From positions 97,441 to 153,074 of the forward strand of contig NZ_KQ960613.1 in NCBI RefSeq assembly GCF_001553265.1: a stretch of DNA of 55,634 nucleotides, given 5' to 3'. Both the position numbers and the translations under genes were made by a program. Below the pieces are notes generated by a model that had not been told where the DNA came from, did no database searches, and worked only from the letters and a program-made list of their open reading frames with translations. The first letter of the stretch is position 1; each line of letters starts with the position of its first letter. Origin of the DNA: Prevotella sp. DNF00663 (GTDB taxonomy: Bacteria > Bacteroidota > Bacteroidia > Bacteroidales > Bacteroidaceae). Positions 42,780-52,068 of this stretch are shown piece after piece.

Positions 42780-45700
42780 ATGAAAAAGAGCAATTTTGTA
42801 TTAGAGGGCAAGCATCGGCTATTGGGAATAGCTGCCTTGTCATCCCTTACACTGGCTGTACCGATGGTCGCATTTGGCCACGGTTCGGTTTCGACAAGTG
42901 TTGTACAGCAAAACGAACGTACAGTAAAGGGTGTAGTAAAGGATTCTCAGGGAGAACCCATTATTGGTGCAACCGTCACGGTTGTAGGTAAGACTGGTGG
43001 TACTGTAACTGATATTGATGGCAAGTTCCAGCTACAGGCAGCACGTAACAGCGAACTTAAGATTTCTTCTATCGGCTTTGTCTCACAAACAGTAAAAGCC
43101 ACTTCGGACAACCTTAACGTCATCTTGAAAGACGACAACCATTCATTGAACGAAATCGTGGTGATAGGTTATGGCAGCCAGCGCAAGCAAGATCTCTCCA
43201 CAGCCGTATCTTCGGTGAAGCTGGATCAGTCTATGAAGAGCCGTCCGGCCAACATCGCTTCCATGCTACAAGGCCAGATGCCGGGCGTCATGGTGCAGAA
43301 CAACGGAGGCGACCCGCTTGCTGAATCATCGCTATCTATCCGCGGACGCGGTTCGCGCGGTACGGATGACAGCTACAATAGCGGCGATGGTGTACTCTAT
43401 GTTGTCGACGGTGTACCCGGCGCACCATACAATGTGGAAGACATCGAGAGCATCACTGTGTTGAAAGATGCCGCTTCGGCAGCCATCTATGGTGCGAGTG
43501 TAGGTTCGGGCGGTGTGGTAGTCATCACCACAAAGCAGGCCAAAGCCGGCAAGATAAGAGTAAACTTGAATGTCTCAAAGGGTTTCAAAGCAGCCATGAA
43601 TAAGCCCTCTACGCTGACATCGGAGCAGTATAATCAAGTGTGGAGCGACGCAGTGAGATTGTATGGAGGCTCATTGCCACTGACAGCCGACGCTACGAAG
43701 TATCCTTACGGGGCCGTAACACGTACCGACTGGGTGGATGCTATCTTCCGTCCCGGCTACTTGGAACATTACGCCCTGTCCCTGTCGGGAGGTAGCGAAA
43801 ACCTGAAGGCATTCACTTCGTTCAACTTCGACAGAGACAAAGGTATCTTGCTGAACACCTTTGCCCGCAAGTTTGGCGGCAAAGCCAATGTAGACTTCCA
43901 GATATCCAAGGCCGTGAAGTTCAGCGAACAAGTCACTTATCAGTTCTCAGACGGTCAAGGCAATGTCAACACCGGACACGAGGGAGCATTGGCAAACTCT
44001 ATTTTCTTCCCGCGTTCGGCAACGGTTTACGACTATGACAAGGAAGGAAATGTAGTGCTGGACAGCCGAGGTGCTCCGCTTTATCATGGCACATTACCCC
44101 GCTGGGCAGCTGTCGAGGGCATCAGCGGATACGGTGAATTCCGCAACCCTGTGGCTCTTCTGGAGCGTCTGGACCAAAAACGTCCGTCGCATAAACTCTA
44201 TTCTACCTCCACGCTGGAGGTTAAACCGATGGCAGCCTTGACGTTGAAGTCGCAGTTTACGGCAGGTATTGTCTCCAACGAGTTCGACGAATTCGTGCAT
44301 AAAGTGCCGGAACCGGGAAACCCCTCTAACGAGAACAGACATAATATAGAGCACTCTAACCAGTACAACTGGCTGTGGGAGACGACAGCCACCTATGCCC
44401 AAGTGTTCGGAGAGCACCACATTAGTGCCATGGCCGGATATACCATGAAGTATGATAAATACAAGATGTATGGTGTATATACATCGGGTTATGATCTGGA
44501 AGACCGCCACTCTTCTACTCTCGGACAAGCGAGTGATTGGTCGAAGTATAAACCTACGGAAGAGATTTGGGAAGAATCGCTCATCTCTATGTTCGGCAGG
44601 GTGGGATATTCTTGGAACGACCGCTATTTTGCTACGGCCAGCTTGCGTCGCGATGCATCTTCAAAACTTTACAAGGACAATAACTCCGGCATCTTCCCGG
44701 CGGCGTCTGCATCGTGGAAAATTTCTTCCGAGCCGTTCTTTGCACCGCTGAAGTCTACCATCAACATGCTGAAATTGCGTGGTAGCTGGGGACAAGTGGG
44801 TAACGTGGCATTGGTACCCCGCTACTCATGGAACGTACCGATGGGTAATACAGACTATCCGGTAATCTATGGTAAGATGCTGGCCAAAGAGGCATATGGT
44901 ACTTATGCCAAGTCTATAGGTACGAAGAACCTGAAGTGGGAAACCACTGAACAGTGGGGTGTAGGTCTGGATCTGGGCATGTTCAACAACGAGTTGACCA
45001 TTACCGTAGACTACTTCAACAAGCGCACCAAGGATTTGATAGAGCGCGTACCGGTAGCCTCTGTATCGGGTATCGAGATAGAACCATATGGAAACATCGG
45101 CGATGTAGTGAACCGCGGTTGGGAATTTGGTGCATCATACAATAAGAAGCTGGGCGATTTCTCATTTGGTTTGAATGCCAACCTCTCTACCGTTCACAAC
45201 GAAGTGTTGAGCCTTGGTTCGCGCGAAACGCTGGAACACAATGTCGTAGTAAACAGCCAACGGCCGCTAAGATCTACCGTCGGGCATGCATGGTACTCTT
45301 ATTATGTATTGAAGACAGACGGTATCTTCCAGTCGCAGGAAGAAATCAACAGCTATAAGTGGACTGATCCTAAGACCGGTCTTACCAAGCTGGTGCAGCC
45401 AAATGCCAAACCCGGCGACCTGAAATATGTAGATTTCAACCAAGACGGACAGATAAACTCCGACGATAACCAGTATATGGGCAGCTACATGCCGAAGATA
45501 ACGTTTGCCTTCGGTGGCAATATGGCTTACAAAGGTTTCGACTTCAGTTTCCAATTCCAAGGTGTAGGAAAGTCTACTATCTACAATGCCTTCAAGCAGA
45601 TGGCGCTGACCGGACGCCAGCAAGGAGGTAATATGCTGAGCGATATACTCAATGCTTGGGACTATGACAAGAATTCCGGTATCCCTCGTCTGGCACTGGT

Positions 45701-45983
45701 TGACGATAGCAACGGTAACTTCACCAACCCATCCGACTTCTATCTGGAGAATGGCAGTTACTTGCGCCTGAAGAATGTAACCCTTGGTTACACCCTACCG
45801 CAGGCTTGGTTGAGAAGTATCGGACTTGGTAATTCTACCCTGCGTCTATACATGAATGCTGAGAATCTGTTCACGGCAACCGACTATACCGGCATTGATC
45901 CGGAAGTAGGCAACTTCGGTTTGGACGGTGGTACATATCCTATAGCTCGTACAATAACCGTAGGTTTGAACTTTGGTTTCTAA
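42780..45983 (+). CDS. SusC/RagA-type transporter of the phosphatase PUL
   Basis: TonB-dependent outer membrane transporter of 1067 residues. It has a long leader (MKKSNFVLEGKHRLLGIAAL, cleavage near AFG), a carboxypeptidase-like N-terminal domain (VKGVVKDSQGEPIIGATVTV), a TonB box-like segment NEIVVIGYGSQ, and a plug with SIRGRGSRGTDDS and ESITVLKDAASAAIYGASVG. The barrel ends GLNFGF with terminal Phe. With the SusD gene 23 bases downstream it forms the import gate for the target glycan. Confidence 0.96.
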   Translation: MKKSNFVLEGKHRLLGIAALSSLTLAVPMVAFGHGSVSTSVVQQNERTVKGVVKDSQGEPIIGATVTVVGKTGGTVTDIDGKFQLQAARNSELKISSIGFVSQTVKATSDNLNVILKDDNHSLNEIVVIGYGSQRKQDLSTAVSSVKLDQSMKSRPANIASMLQGQMPGVMVQNNGGDPLAESSLSIRGRGSRGTDDSYNSGDGVLYVVDGVPGAPYNVEDIESITVLKDAASAAIYGASVGSGGVVVITTKQAKAGKIRVNLNVSKGFKAAMNKPSTLTSEQYNQVWSDAVRLYGGSLPLTADATKYPYGAVTRTDWVDAIFRPGYLEHYALSLSGGSENLKAFTSFNFDRDKGILLNTFARKFGGKANVDFQISKAVKFSEQVTYQFSDGQGNVNTGHEGALANSIFFPRSATVYDYDKEGNVVLDSRGAPLYHGTLPRWAAVEGISGYGEFRNPVALLERLDQKRPSHKLYSTSTLEVKPMAALTLKSQFTAGIVSNEFDEFVHKVPEPGNPSNENRHNIEHSNQYNWLWETTATYAQVFGEHHISAMAGYTMKYDKYKMYGVYTSGYDLEDRHSSTLGQASDWSKYKPTEEIWEESLISMFGRVGYSWNDRYFATASLRRDASSKLYKDNNSGIFPAASASWKISSEPFFAPLKSTINMLKLRGSWGQVGNVALVPRYSWNVPMGNTDYPVIYGKMLAKEAYGTYAKSIGTKNLKWETTEQWGVGLDLGMFNNELTITVDYFNKRTKDLIERVPVASVSGIEIEPYGNIGDVVNRGWEFGASYNKKLGDFSFGLNANLSTVHNEVLSLGSRETLEHNVVVNSQRPLRSTVGHAWYSYYVLKTDGIFQSQEEINSYKWTDPKTGLTKLVQPNAKPGDLKYVDFNQDGQINSDDNQYMGSYMPKITFAFGGNMAYKGFDFSFQFQGVGKSTIYNAFKQMALTGRQQGGNMLSDILNAWDYDKNSGIPRLALVDDSNGNFTNPSDFYLENGSYLRLKNVTLGYTLPQAWLRSIGLGNSTLRLYMNAENLFTATDYTGIDPEVGNFGLDGGTYPIARTITVGLNFGF

Positions 45984-46006
45984 TATTACCCTTAAAACAT
46001 AATAAG

Positions 46007-47605
46007 ATGAATACTTTGAAAATAAAAAATATGATCCTGACAGCTATGGCAGTGACCTGCCTGAGTAGCTGTAATGACTTCTTGGAGTATGAACCCTACG
46101 GGCTTCAGGGGTCTGTAAACTTCTGGAAGACGGAATCAGACGTGCAGAAAGCATTGGACGCTTTTCACGCATTTACGTATGAAGAAGGCGTAACGGGGCG
46201 TGGTTTCATGTGGTTCGAGAACTGTAGCGACAACATGGTTACAGGCCGTAATCAGGCAGAAGCTCGCCAGATTAAGAACTTCCAGATGTCTGCTTCGAAC
46301 GGTCGAGACGCCAAAGACAACTGGCCGGCAATGTATCAGCTCATCGCAAAAGCCAATGATGTGCTGCGCAACGTACCCGGTATGGACGTATCAAGCGAGG
46401 TGAAGAACAAGGCCATAGGGCAAGCTCGCTTCTACCGCGCCTTTGCTTATCTGTGGCTGTCTCCTTTCTATGGGGACAATGGACCGAACGGCGGACTGCC
46501 TATTGTGACCGAGAAGACACCCACGGCGGAGATAGATCAGCCGCGTCCGGCATCGGTATTGGCCAACTACGATATGATTATCGAAGACATGAAGGCGGCC
46601 GGAGAGCTGTTACCTGCTTTCTCTCAATTGGCGGAAGACGATTACGGGCGTCCTCATAAGGCTGCCGCGTGGGCCTTTGCTGCACGTGCTGCCCTCTATG
46701 CTGCGCAGTGGAATCCTAAATACTACGACACAGTGATAGAGTATTGTGATAAGGTGATGGGGCTTACCGGTAGCGATAAGCGTGCCTTGTATCCTGATTT
46801 TACAAAGCTGTTCCGTCCCGAAAACAACTTCAGTTCAGAGTATATCTTCTCCTTATTGGGCAATGCCACCGAGGGACCTAAGTTCCATGGCATGTCGTTC
46901 GAGAATGGCGGATGGGGTTACTACAACACTTGGGGATACTTCCAGCCCACAATGGAGCTCTACAATGCGTATGAAGCGGGAGATGTTCGTCGCGATGCCA
47001 CCATCTTGTCTCCCGGCCAACATATCACATTTATAGGCCGTAACATTCATTTCGGAGTCAATCCTCAGAAGATATCAAGCCAGTCCGGTATGACATTCCG
47101 TAAGTTCATGTCTCCCTTCGAGGCTGCCGATTGCATTGGTAAGACACTGAATCCTAACGGAAACAATGCTAGTAACACCCTCGGAACCGTGCTGATACGT
47201 TTTGCAGATGTACTCTTGATGAAGGCAGAGGCCTTGATCTGGTCTAAGGGCGAAGGCAATGCCGAGGCCAAGAATCTGTTGAATCAGATTCGTCAGCGTG
47301 CCGGTCTGCCTGCTAACAGCGGAGCCACAAAGGAGCAATTGAAGAATGAGCGTCGTTGCGAACTGGCATTTGAGTTCCAGCCCAGCCGCCATTTGGACTT
47401 GGTAAGATGGGGCGATGCAAAGGCCACTTATGCGAAACCGCTTCATGGTTTAAAAACAACGAACGACGGAACACAGATTATCAGTCGTAAGATAGTGGAA
47501 ATCTGGGAGTCTCGTGTGTTTGATCCGGTGAAGAATCAGGTATTCCCTATTCCTTCGGCAGAAGTGAATAAGAGTAAGAACCTTACTCAGAATCAAGGTT
47601 ATTAA
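46007..47605 (+). CDS. SusD/RagB-type lipoprotein of the phosphatase PUL
   Basis: Surface glycan-binding lipoprotein of 532 residues: leader MNTLKIKNMILTAMAVTCLS, lipobox SSC. SusD signatures include GQARFYRAFAYLWLSPFYGD, ANYDMIIEDMKAAGELLP, IRFADVLLMKAEALIWSKGE and LKNERRCELAFEFQPSRHLD, ending LTQNQGY. Partner of the preceding SusC. The EEP phosphatase gene starts 19 bases after it. Confidence 0.95.
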   Translation: MNTLKIKNMILTAMAVTCLSSCNDFLEYEPYGLQGSVNFWKTESDVQKALDAFHAFTYEEGVTGRGFMWFENCSDNMVTGRNQAEARQIKNFQMSASNGRDAKDNWPAMYQLIAKANDVLRNVPGMDVSSEVKNKAIGQARFYRAFAYLWLSPFYGDNGPNGGLPIVTEKTPTAEIDQPRPASVLANYDMIIEDMKAAGELLPAFSQLAEDDYGRPHKAAAWAFAARAALYAAQWNPKYYDTVIEYCDKVMGLTGSDKRALYPDFTKLFRPENNFSSEYIFSLLGNATEGPKFHGMSFENGGWGYYNTWGYFQPTMELYNAYEAGDVRRDATILSPGQHITFIGRNIHFGVNPQKISSQSGMTFRKFMSPFEAADCIGKTLNPNGNNASNTLGTVLIRFADVLLMKAEALIWSKGEGNAEAKNLLNQIRQRAGLPANSGATKEQLKNERRCELAFEFQPSRHLDLVRWGDAKATYAKPLHGLKTTNDGTQIISRKIVEIWESRVFDPVKNQVFPIPSAEVNKSKNLTQNQGY

Positions 47606-47624
47606 TATAAAAATTAAGAAGCAA

Positions 47625-48440
47625 ATGAAATTAAGAAATATCATCTCTGCAGCCATCTTCCTGTTTGCTCTTCCCCTGTCTATGATGGGACAAGACCAAC
47701 TGAAGATTGTCACATTCAACATCCGGTCGTTCGAACCCAACTTCGATTTGCAGCCGTATGCCGACAAGTTGAAATCCGAAACGCCCGATATCATCTGTCT
47801 GAACGAGGTGGAGAACAGGAGTTCTCGCCAGCAGAAGGACGGAAAATACAGAGATATGGTTGCGGAATTGGCCAACAAGTTGCGTATGTTCAATGTTTAT
47901 GGCTATTCGTATAATCTCTCTAACAAGGACGGAAAGTTGCCTGAGGCACAGTTCCGTTACAGTACCAACGAGCTTTATGGCAATGCCATCTTGAGCAGAT
48001 ACCCCATTATGTCGGTACAGGCCATACAGTTGCCTCGCCCGGCAGGCTCTGCCGACCAGCGCGGTGTGGTGACTGCCGACATCTTATTGCCTTCTGGTAA
48101 GATGATACGCGTGGCATGTTCCCATCTCGACCATATGGGTGGCCAGCTTGAGCAGGCCGAAGTCCTCGTTACGGACAAGGTGAAGAGCACCACCATTCCC
48201 ACCATCCTTTGCGGTGATATGAATATGGGGCCCGGCTCGGTTGTCATCAATAAGTTGCTTACTGCGTACGATCGCTTGGACAGCAACGAGGGAACTTTTC
48301 AGCATGTTGCCAAAATTGACTTCATTCTCGGTTCTAAAGGCCATTGGAAGATGAGCGAGTGTCGTGTGCTTGATAACTATCAGGGCAGGCTTGAACTTTC
48401 CGACCACTGCCCTGTAGTCTCTGTTGTTTCACTTAAATAA
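47625..48440 (+). CDS. Endonuclease/exonuclease/phosphatase (EEP) family hydrolase
   Basis: Exported metal-dependent phosphoesterase of 271 residues; leader MKLRNIISAAIFLFALPLSM, cleavage near MMG. All EEP catalytic residues are present: Asn32 in FNIR, Asn60-Glu61 (CLNEVEN), the GNAILSRYPI strand, His167 in SHLDH, Asp198 and Asn200 (CGDMNMGP), Asp232 (KIDFILGS), and Asp260-His261 (LSDHCPV). The family covers nucleases, inositol phosphatases and sphingomyelinases. Secretion and position inside a PUL, between SusD and alkaline phosphatase, favour a glycan or lipid-linked phosphodiester over nucleic acid. The following gene looks like its inactive relative. Confidence 0.92.
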   Translation: MKLRNIISAAIFLFALPLSMMGQDQLKIVTFNIRSFEPNFDLQPYADKLKSETPDIICLNEVENRSSRQQKDGKYRDMVAELANKLRMFNVYGYSYNLSNKDGKLPEAQFRYSTNELYGNAILSRYPIMSVQAIQLPRPAGSADQRGVVTADILLPSGKMIRVACSHLDHMGGQLEQAEVLVTDKVKSTTIPTILCGDMNMGPGSVVINKLLTAYDRLDSNEGTFQHVAKIDFILGSKGHWKMSECRVLDNYQGRLELSDHCPVVSVVSLK

Positions 48441-48452
48441 AGTAATAATAAA

Positions 48453-49259
48453 ATGAAAAACAAGTATATTTCTATAGCGTTCTGCCTTGGTTGTATGTTG
48501 CTGTCTTCATGTATCAAAGAAGACTGGGGCGTCATTCCACAGAACGAAAGCATGGCAGAGAATGGCAACGAATGGAATAAGAACAAGACCATAGATGTTT
48601 ATTTCGTCACCGATTTGAAAGATCAGCAGGCCAATAATATCCCGGCTATTGCCGATTACTTGAAGACAACGAAAGACTTTTCGATTGCCGTTGTCGACCG
48701 TACCGACGTAGAATACTATTCATGGGCGGACTATACGACGAACCATTCCACGGAGTTGATGCTTGCCGCAAATCGTTTTAGCACATTCGCTTTCAATCGC
48801 TATACCGATATGAATATCGAAGGTAGCACCGTATTATTCAATCATAAGATTAATTCGGCTACCAGTTTTAAGGTCACCGACGATTGCTATATCCAGTTTG
48901 TTCCGGTCTTGGCTAAGTCTAATGTCGAGACTCCGGTAGATATAGAGGTGCCGTTTGCAACCACCAGATTCAATAGCGAAGACCAAGTTTCGGCTGCTAC
49001 CGAAGCCCTCAAATCGTTATCCGACAATACCCATCAGGCTGTTATCATCGGTACAGTGAAGACCACTGCCGTAGAAAAGTTGAAAGCTGTGGCCGAATCT
49101 ATATCCGGCTATGCCTATACGCCGGTCATCAAAGACGAATCGAATGCTTACTCTCTGTTCATGATAGCTCCCAAGTCATGGGTACTTCGCGAGACAGAGA
49201 TGAAGTCTACCGGCGGTAGCAATGCTTACCACTTGTCTATCGAGGCAAGCGTAGAATAA
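48453..49259 (+). CDS. Lipoprotein of unknown function, probable inactive EEP-fold paralogue
   Basis: Lipoprotein of 268 residues (leader MKNKYISIAFCLGCMLLSSC, lipidated at Cys20). I recognise no named family, but it aligns along its length with the 271-residue EEP protein just upstream. IADYLKTTKDFSIAVVDRTD matches ADKLKSETPDIICLNEVE; GSTVLFNHKINS matches GNAILSRYPIMS; AVIIGTVKTT matches TILCGDMNMG; YHLSIEASV matches LELSDHCPVV. Every catalytic position differs: Asn60-Glu61 is Asp82-Arg83, His167 is Arg172, Asp198/Asn200 are Thr201/Lys203, and Asp260-His261 is Ile263-Glu264. It should not be an enzyme. By position after SusC/D it may be a surface glycan-binding protein. The alignment is by eye. 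Confidence 0.7.
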   Translation: MKNKYISIAFCLGCMLLSSCIKEDWGVIPQNESMAENGNEWNKNKTIDVYFVTDLKDQQANNIPAIADYLKTTKDFSIAVVDRTDVEYYSWADYTTNHSTELMLAANRFSTFAFNRYTDMNIEGSTVLFNHKINSATSFKVTDDCYIQFVPVLAKSNVETPVDIEVPFATTRFNSEDQVSAATEALKSLSDNTHQAVIIGTVKTTAVEKLKAVAESISGYAYTPVIKDESNAYSLFMIAPKSWVLRETEMKSTGGSNAYHLSIEASVE

Positions 49260-49268
49260 CCATCATGA

Positions 49269-49301
49269 GGGGGAGACGGGACCGTTGGTGCCGTCTCCCC
49301 C
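49269..49301 (+). terminator. Strong hairpin inside the PUL, before the alkaline phosphatase gene
   Basis: GGGGGAGACGG and CCGTCTCCCCC form a perfect 11-bp GC-rich stem with an 11-base loop. The T run after it is poor (TATGTTTTATAA), so it may be a partial terminator or a stabiliser of the upstream SusC/D message; it is not clearly a full stop. Confidence 0.55.
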
Positions 49302-49324
49302 TATGTTTTATAACCTCATTTGAT

Positions 49325-50440
49325 ATGAAGAGAAATATTACATTTGCTTTCATGCTGTTGTTTTCAGCAGCTCTCTTTGCGCAAACCACTCAAACCTATA
49401 TTTTAGACAAGCCTTACAAGGTAGAGCGCATCGCTCCGCCGAAAGGCAAGAAAGTGAAGAATGTCATCCTGATGATAGGCGATGGCATGAGCCTCATGCA
49501 CATCTATTCGGCTTGGACGGCCAACCGCGGCCATTTATGGCTCGAGAATGCACAGTATACAGGACTTTCCAAGACTTATTGTACCAACAAGTTGATTACC
49601 GATTCGGGTGCTGGTGGAACGGCATTAGCCACTGGTCATAAGACTAAATACCATGCCGTGGGGGTCGATCCCGATGGCAAACCGTTGGAATCTCTTTGTA
49701 CCTTGGCCAAGAAAAAGGGATTGGCAACTGGTATCGCCGTCACTTGCCGACTATGGGATGCCACACCTGCCGACTTCCTCTGCCACAATATAGACCGCGA
49801 TCAAGAACAAGAGATTACCGCAGATTATGCCAATGTCGACGTAGACTACGTATTTGGAGGTGGTGCTAAGTTCTTTGAACATCGCGACGATGGTCGCAAT
49901 ATCTTCAACGAACTGCAGCAGAAGGGCTATCACATCTCCCGTTCGTGGAACGATTTGCAGCAGTGGAACGGCGGTAAAGTGTTTGCAGTGCCTTATGATG
50001 TAGACACGCCGCTGCCCGACGAACGTGGCGATCTCTTGGCACGAGCATCCATGAAGGGCATTGAACTGATGAATCGAAACAAGAAGGGATTCTTTATGAT
50101 GGTCGAAGGATCGCAACTCGACGATTACGGACACTTCAACCAGCTTGACATGTTGATGAAAGAAACCCACGATTTCGACCGTACCATTGGCCGTATCATG
50201 CAATGGGCCGCACAAGACGGTGAGACCCTTGTCGTTGTAACTGCCGACCACGAGACCGGTGGACTTACCCTCTTGGGAGGTGATTTAGCGCAAGGCAAGA
50301 TAGAGTGCAACTTCTCTACCAAGAGCCACTCAGGCGTTATGGTTCCTGTCTATGCCTTCGGTCCCGGCTCGGAGAATTTCTCCGGCTTCATGGAGAACAG
50401 CGATATATTCTGGAAAATCAAGAAACTCATGAACCTCTAA
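49325..50440 (+). CDS. Alkaline phosphatase, exported
   Basis: Periplasmic or secreted metal-dependent phosphomonoesterase of 371 residues. The start at 49325 gives leader MKRNITFAFMLLFSAALFAQ; the longer frame runs through the hairpin upstream and has no leader. Catalytic blocks are intact: metal ligand in MIGDGMS (Asp53), TDSGAGGTALATG with nucleophile Ser94, VEGSQLDDYGH with metal ligands, and TADHETGG. Shorter than E. coli PhoA but normal for the Bacteroidota PhoA-like group. It lies between the EEP pair and the GH63-like glycosidase, so it probably strips phosphate monoesters from the glycan being degraded, or recovers phosphate after EEP action. Confidence 0.93.
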   Translation: MKRNITFAFMLLFSAALFAQTTQTYILDKPYKVERIAPPKGKKVKNVILMIGDGMSLMHIYSAWTANRGHLWLENAQYTGLSKTYCTNKLITDSGAGGTALATGHKTKYHAVGVDPDGKPLESLCTLAKKKGLATGIAVTCRLWDATPADFLCHNIDRDQEQEITADYANVDVDYVFGGGAKFFEHRDDGRNIFNELQQKGYHISRSWNDLQQWNGGKVFAVPYDVDTPLPDERGDLLARASMKGIELMNRNKKGFFMMVEGSQLDDYGHFNQLDMLMKETHDFDRTIGRIMQWAAQDGETLVVVTADHETGGLTLLGGDLAQGKIECNFSTKSHSGVMVPVYAFGPGSENFSGFMENSDIFWKIKKLMNL

Positions 50441-50453
50441 CAGCTATTTTGGA

Positions 50454-52064
50454 ATGAGAAAAGTTACCATCATCACAGCCTTATTGCTACAATGCAATCT
50501 CTATATGGGCGCACAAAACCTGATACCATCGGGATCTCCGCTCTACAAACTGCCGTATAAGAACACCTATATCATGCAAACCTTGGTGGCCGAGAATAGT
50601 TATCGCACCGCCAAAATGGTGCGTACGAAGCCCGGAACCTTTGAACAGGCGCGTCGTATCTTACCCAATCCGCACTGGGAAGGACATGCCAAGGAGATAG
50701 AGATGTATTGGAAGGCGTGGCAGATAGGCATATCCAACATCTCACAACCGCTGGATGATTCCGGCTTCATCACGAGTTACATCGGGCCGGCCTACAATGG
50801 TAACATCTTCATGTGGGACGATGCCTTCATCACCATGTTCTGTCGGTATGGTCGTAACTTTTTCCCATTTCAGAGTACGCTTGATAATTTCTACGCCAAA
50901 CAGCATCCCGATGGTTTTATTTGTCGAGAGATACGTGCCGACGGAAGCGATTGTTTCAGTCGTTACGACCCCACCAGTACCGGTCCGAACATCCTTCCAT
51001 GGTCCGAATGGATGTATTATCAACAGACCGGTGACGACAATCGACTTAACAAAGTGTTCCCCGCTTTGGCGGCATATTATAAATGGTTGAAGCTCAATCG
51101 TACGTGGCGCAACGGTATGTATTGGTCTAGTGGATGGGGAACGGGCATGGACAACATGCCGCGAGTACCTGAAGGCTACAATACTATCTATAGTAATGGA
51201 CACATGATATGGCTCGACGCTTGTCTGCAACAAATTATGATGGCCAATATTCTACTCAAGATGGGCTTCTATTTGGAGCGTTGGCAAGAGATAGAAGACT
51301 TTGAAGACGATATCAAAAAGCTCTCGGCTTACATCAATCGGAATATGTGGAGCGAGCGCGATAAGTTCCTCTACGACCAGTTCGACAACGATAGTCTGAG
51401 CACTACACAGGGCATTTATGCCTATTGGGCGCTACATACCGATGTGCTACCCAAGTCTCGTCTCGACGCGCTCGTGGCTCATTTGCAAGACACGGCCAAG
51501 TTTAATCGGCCGCATCGCGTACCGTCTTTGGCGGCCGATAATCCTAAATATCGCACCAACGGACGCTATTGGGAAGGTGGCGTGTGGCCGGGAACCAATT
51601 ATATGGTGGTTAGCGGACTGTGGGACAAGGGGTATCTAGACCTCGCACGCAGTATCGCACGCAATCACTACGATAATGTGTTGAAAGTCTATGAGAAGAC
51701 CGGTACGTTCTGGGAGTACTATGCTCCGGAGTCGGCCGAGCCGGGATTCATGGCTCGTAAAGACTTTGTGGGCTGGACAGGATTGCCGCCTATCTCTTAT
51801 CTTTTGGAGTATATCTTTGGCATTCATACCAATGCTGTGGAACGACAGATGACCCTTGACGTCACATTGACCGATGGTTACGGCATCTCGCGCTATCCTT
51901 TTGGCGAGAAAGGCAGTGTGGATATCAATGTGGCTCGTCGTTCATCGACCACCGATAAACCCCGTATAAACATTCAATCTACCGCACCTTTCACGCTTAC
52001 CGTGCTTTGGGGTAATGGGCAGAAAGCCACTTATAATGTGAAAGCAGGTACCAATAAATTCTAA
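50454..52064 (+). CDS. GH63-like (alpha/alpha)6-barrel glycoside hydrolase
   Basis: Exported glycosidase of 536 residues with a short leader (MRKVTIITALLLQCNLYMGA). The sequence fits the MGH1-like/GH63 clan-G barrel: FMWDDAFITMFCRYGRNFFP with the acidic pair, DGFICREIRADGSDCF, and the C-terminal RYWEGGVWPGTNYMVVSGLW, similar to the second catalytic block of trehalases and GH63 glucosidases. Family members cleave alpha-glucosides (including the glucose cap of N-glycans) or mannosylglycerate-type compounds. The gene starts 13 bases after alkaline phosphatase. In this locus it would remove a capping residue, perhaps alpha-glucose; that is inference. Confidence 0.83.
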   Translation: MRKVTIITALLLQCNLYMGAQNLIPSGSPLYKLPYKNTYIMQTLVAENSYRTAKMVRTKPGTFEQARRILPNPHWEGHAKEIEMYWKAWQIGISNISQPLDDSGFITSYIGPAYNGNIFMWDDAFITMFCRYGRNFFPFQSTLDNFYAKQHPDGFICREIRADGSDCFSRYDPTSTGPNILPWSEWMYYQQTGDDNRLNKVFPALAAYYKWLKLNRTWRNGMYWSSGWGTGMDNMPRVPEGYNTIYSNGHMIWLDACLQQIMMANILLKMGFYLERWQEIEDFEDDIKKLSAYINRNMWSERDKFLYDQFDNDSLSTTQGIYAYWALHTDVLPKSRLDALVAHLQDTAKFNRPHRVPSLAADNPKYRTNGRYWEGGVWPGTNYMVVSGLWDKGYLDLARSIARNHYDNVLKVYEKTGTFWEYYAPESAEPGFMARKDFVGWTGLPPISYLLEYIFGIHTNAVERQMTLDVTLTDGYGISRYPFGEKGSVDINVARRSSTTDKPRINIQSTAPFTLTVLWGNGQKATYNVKAGTNKF

Positions 52065-52068
52065 TTTG

